IMG/VR virus record: IMGVR_UViG_3300025127_006147 | Span: 62,001 to 126,000 of that record | Strand: one strand, 5' to 3' | Source of the DNA: a virus | DNA: 64,000 bases | Shown: piece after piece, positions 62,328 to 64,000 of the stretch | Layout: each line of letters starts with the position of its first letter | Numbering within the stretch: the stretch's first letter is position 1 | Made by a program: the position numbers and the translations under genes | Notes under the pieces: model-generated | What the model saw: the letters and a program-made list of their open reading frames with translations, nothing else | Database searches by the model: none | What the model was told of the DNA's origin: nothing

Positions 62328-62341
62328 TAATCCTTAGTTTC

Positions 62342-62370
62342 AAAGTATTTATATAATATACTTTATATAA
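62342..62370 (+). promoter_or_regulatory. AT-rich promoter region with inverted and direct repeats before the 85-aa gene
   Basis: AAAGTAT (62342-62348) and ATACTTT (62358-62364) are an inverted pair, and TTTATATAA occurs twice (62348-62356 and 62362-62370) with a 14-nt period directly before the ATG. It includes the TATTTATA motif at 62346-62353, as found before other late-type genes. It may also bind a regulator. Confidence 0.45.
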
Positions 62371-62628
62371 ATGGCACTTACCAATACAGATAAAAAAGAA
62401 ATAGAAAGAATAGCACGTAAAGAAATCAAAGATTTTCTTAAGACCGCGTCGTTTGAAAAAGACGTTATAGACGTTGTAGATTCCCAACTCAAAAGAAAGA
62501 ATACTAAACTTTCAAAAACACATCGTGCTGAAGTAGTTGACGTAAGCACTAAAGTATTAATAGAACTTTATAAAACATTCTGGTTAAGAAGAAATTTCTG
62601 GGACAGTCAAATTAAAAACGTTAAGTAA
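62371..62628 (+). CDS. Small helical basic protein (85 aa)
   Basis: I do not recognise a family. The sequence is highly charged and mostly helical (ALTNTDKKEIERIARKEIKD, VIDVVDSQLKRKNTKLSKTH, VDVSTKVLIELYKTFWLRR), with no membrane segment and no cysteine. It could be a three-helix nucleic-acid-binding or assembly protein. It leads the final gene group behind a repeat-rich promoter region and is followed after 2 nt by the 255-aa gene, with which it is co-transcribed. Confidence 0.58.
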   Translation: MALTNTDKKEIERIARKEIKDFLKTASFEKDVIDVVDSQLKRKNTKLSKTHRAEVVDVSTKVLIELYKTFWLRRNFWDSQIKNVK

Positions 62629-62630
62629 AT

Positions 62631-63398
62631 ATGAATGCATTAGACCAACATGAAAAAAATATGAAAAGAATGATTAACAATGTTAGTCAAGAACTAGGAC
62701 CTAGAAAGGGAATTGAAGCCGTTAAGTCAAGAGACGAACTTATGAAAGTAGCTGAAATTGGTGAAGAGATTAACAAAGAGGAAGAAATGGATGAAGTGAC
62801 TAGTGCTGGTTCCGCTGGAGCTTTTGTAGCTCCTATGGGTTGGAATAATGATACTGGTATGAGTAAACCTCAAAACGAAGAAGAACTGGATGAGATGACA
62901 GGAAGTGCTTCAGCAGGTGCTTACTCCCAACCAGCTATATGGGCAAAAAATAGAAAAAATTGGAGAGCTGTTAGTGACCCCAACTTCCCTAAGTATGGGG
63001 GACCAGGAGCTAAATATGTTAGAGTAAAAGAAAAATGTAGAAAGTTCCCGTATTGTAATCAAGGAGATATAAACGCTTTAGAATTTTACGAAGATAAAAA
63101 TTTACAAGAAGCAATTAAAGTGGTTTCTAAAAAAACTAATAAGTCAGAAAATTATATAAAAAATATAATTCTACAAGAAATGGAAAGCATGTTTAAAAAA
63201 GACATGAAAAAATACCAGACAGAAAAAATGAAACCTTATAAAAAGAAAAAGAGTAAATACACCAAACAAGAAGTAGAAGAAATGATTAGAAGAGGTTTTT
63301 ACCACTCTCCTATCACATCATTGGTGGGTAACTTTAAAATGAATAAACCTATAGGTCAAATTTATTCTATGAAAGGTAATAAACCTAAGTACGAATAG
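62631..63398 (+). CDS. Protein with duplicated DEVTSAGSAGA motif (255 aa)
   Basis: I do not recognise a family. A 20-residue unit occurs twice, at about 52-71 (EMDEVTSAGSAGAFVAPMG) and 85-104 (ELDEMTGSASAGAYSQPAIW), joined by a short linker. The following part has a YVRVKEKCRKFPYCNQGDIN segment with two cysteines, a helical region (about 155-185) and a very basic stretch (KKKKSKYTKQEVEEMIRRG) near 215-235. Similar E-T-S/G-A-S-A-G-A-Y units recur in proteins of marine and gut phages as I remember, but I cannot confirm this. The duplicated motif may be a cleavage or packaging signal. Late expression is likely from its operon. Confidence 0.58.
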   Translation: MNALDQHEKNMKRMINNVSQELGPRKGIEAVKSRDELMKVAEIGEEINKEEEMDEVTSAGSAGAFVAPMGWNNDTGMSKPQNEEELDEMTGSASAGAYSQPAIWAKNRKNWRAVSDPNFPKYGGPGAKYVRVKEKCRKFPYCNQGDINALEFYEDKNLQEAIKVVSKKTNKSENYIKNIILQEMESMFKKDMKKYQTEKMKPYKKKKSKYTKQEVEEMIRRGFYHSPITSLVGNFKMNKPIGQIYSMKGNKPKYE

Positions 63399-63409
63399 GA
63401 CCGAAGATA

Positions 63410-63417
63410 TATTTATA
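63410..63417 (+). promoter_or_regulatory. TATTTATA motif before the last gene
   Basis: TATTTATA within TATATTTATATATTATAAAA, ending 19 nt before the ATG at 63437 in a 38-nt gap. Same late-type class as the other AT motifs. Confidence 0.4.
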
Positions 63418-63436
63418 TATTATAAAAGAAAAAATT

Positions 63437-64000
63437 ATGTCTAATATTAAAGTAAACAAAAAATTGAAAACTACCATTCAAGATATATTCGAGAGTGAAT
63501 TAAAACCTATGGTTCAAAAAGAAATGTTAAAAAAGAAACTTAAAAAACAAATTAAAGAAGCAAAGGACACCTATAATTTTCCTGGTTATGTTATAACTAA
63601 TCAGGCATTAAAAGATTCTGCTAAACAGAATACTGATGCTATGGATATGGTGTCAGATAAAATTAAAAAATATTTAGACTTTAAAAATAATTCTAATCCA
63701 GAATTTCCACATCAGAATAATTCTAAAACGGACTATCAGTCACCAATGTATAGAAATAGTACAGAAGAAGAAGAATATATTGAAGATTGGAGAGGTATGG
63801 GACTAAATAATATCCAATATCAAAATAAACCTAACAAACAGTTTGAAGACCAGGTAAACGACTATATTGATGGTTCTATTAGAACTGGTAATAATACAGG
63901 TAAAGATAGTAGTGGTCAACAAGTGGGTAACGTAGTACCTTCTAACCTTGGTAAAAATATTAAAAAACAAACTCAAAGAAAATACAAAAAACTTCAAAGT
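63437..64000 (+). CDS. Unknown helical protein, runs off the window
   Basis: The frame opens at the ATG at 63437 and stays open for 188 codons to the last base, so the gene is cut by the window edge. The N-terminus is Lys-rich and helical (KLKTTIQDIFESELKPMVQK, then EMLKKKLKKQIKEAKDTYNF). It then becomes Asn/Asp/Gln-rich and hydrophilic (KNNSNPEFPHQNNSKTDYQS; GNNTGKDSSGQQVGN), like the first part of the 769-aa minus-strand protein. LKTTIQDIF also resembles the internal MKTTIQEQI start of that protein. No known domain can be named from the part seen. It follows a TATTTATA motif, so late expression is likely. Confidence 0.6.
   Translation, partial: MSNIKVNKKLKTTIQDIFESELKPMVQKEMLKKKLKKQIKEAKDTYNFPGYVITNQALKDSAKQNTDAMDMVSDKIKKYLDFKNNSNPEFPHQNNSKTDYQSPMYRNSTEEEEYIEDWRGMGLNNIQYQNKPNKQFEDQVNDYIDGSIRTGNNTGKDSSGQQVGNVVPSNLGKNIKKQTQRKYKKLQS

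Noticed and set aside
1-64000. tRNA genes, CRISPR arrays, insertion sequences and homing endonucleases
   Set aside because: Gaps between genes are all shorter than about 120 nt and show no cloverleaf, repeat-spacer or transposase/HNH/GIY-YIG signature.

Overview
The window is a contiguous stretch of the genome of a large, AT-rich, lytic tailed phage of the T4-like (contractile-tail) type, almost certainly infecting a member of the Bacteroidota, probably a flavobacterium. The T4-like assignment rests on a linked set of recognisable genes: gp32-type SSB, UvsX recombinase, RNase H/FEN, gp41 helicase, NrdB/NrdA, gp25 and gp6 baseplate wedge proteins, gp61 primase, and gp47/gp46. The host assignment is an inference. 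It rests on TTG-N19/20-TAnnTTTG promoters, A-rich translation starts without Shine-Dalgarno sequences, SprB-like and GCTDP...DDGSC repeats in virion proteins, a DUF5522 protein, a DUF6576-like tail and a RpoD-like sigma factor of Bacteroidota style. No terminase, portal, capsid, sheath or tape-measure gene is in the window, so it is only part of a genome. I saw no tRNA, CRISPR array, insertion sequence or homing endonuclease.

Layout. 1-3.7 kb: end of a tail-hub/amidase fusion gene and two small genes, closed by a terminator. 3.8-12.3 kb: a replication and nucleotide operon (SSB, UvsX, a SlyD-like FKBP, RNase H, an unknown gene, helicase, NrdB, NrdA, DUF5522, Smr). 12.3-48.1 kb: a long co-directional virion block, from gp25 and gp6 through a 1161-aa protein with membrane segments to a series of very large Cys-rich fibre/adhesin proteins (up to 3043 aa). 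48.1-54.4 kb: a second DNA-processing block (RuvC-like nuclease, primase, RecB-like nuclease, gp47, a coiled-coil protein, a DUF1360-like membrane protein, gp46). 54.4-55 kb: a predicted papain-like cysteine protease with its own promoter. 55-57.8 kb: the only minus-strand island, with two proteins sharing an LTExDL-type helix motif and a 20-residue peptide containing nine cysteines. 57.8-59.3 kb: a small protein and a phage sigma factor. 59.3-62.3 kb: a likely lysis region (multi-pass membrane protein, amidase endolysin, small membrane coiled-coil proteins). 62.3-64 kb: small unknown genes; the last runs off the window.

Regulation as read from the sequence. Two signal classes are visible. 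Host-type promoters (TTG-N19/20-TATATTTN) precede the SSB gene, the primase gene, the protease gene and the gene upstream of the sigma factor. A different AT motif, TATTTATA or TATTTATT, lies about 3-30 nt upstream of the start codons of virion, lysis and minus-strand genes on both strands and has no partner -35 box. A simple model is that host RNA polymerase transcribes the first class, which yields the phage sigma factor, which then helps to read the second (late) class. This is a hypothesis.

Other notable features are a complete lack of GATC sites as far as I could read, a duplicated von Willebrand-A-like module in two fibre proteins, and a gp46 with an extra N-terminal domain and an altered P-loop. 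No gene-free stretch exceeds about 120 nt.
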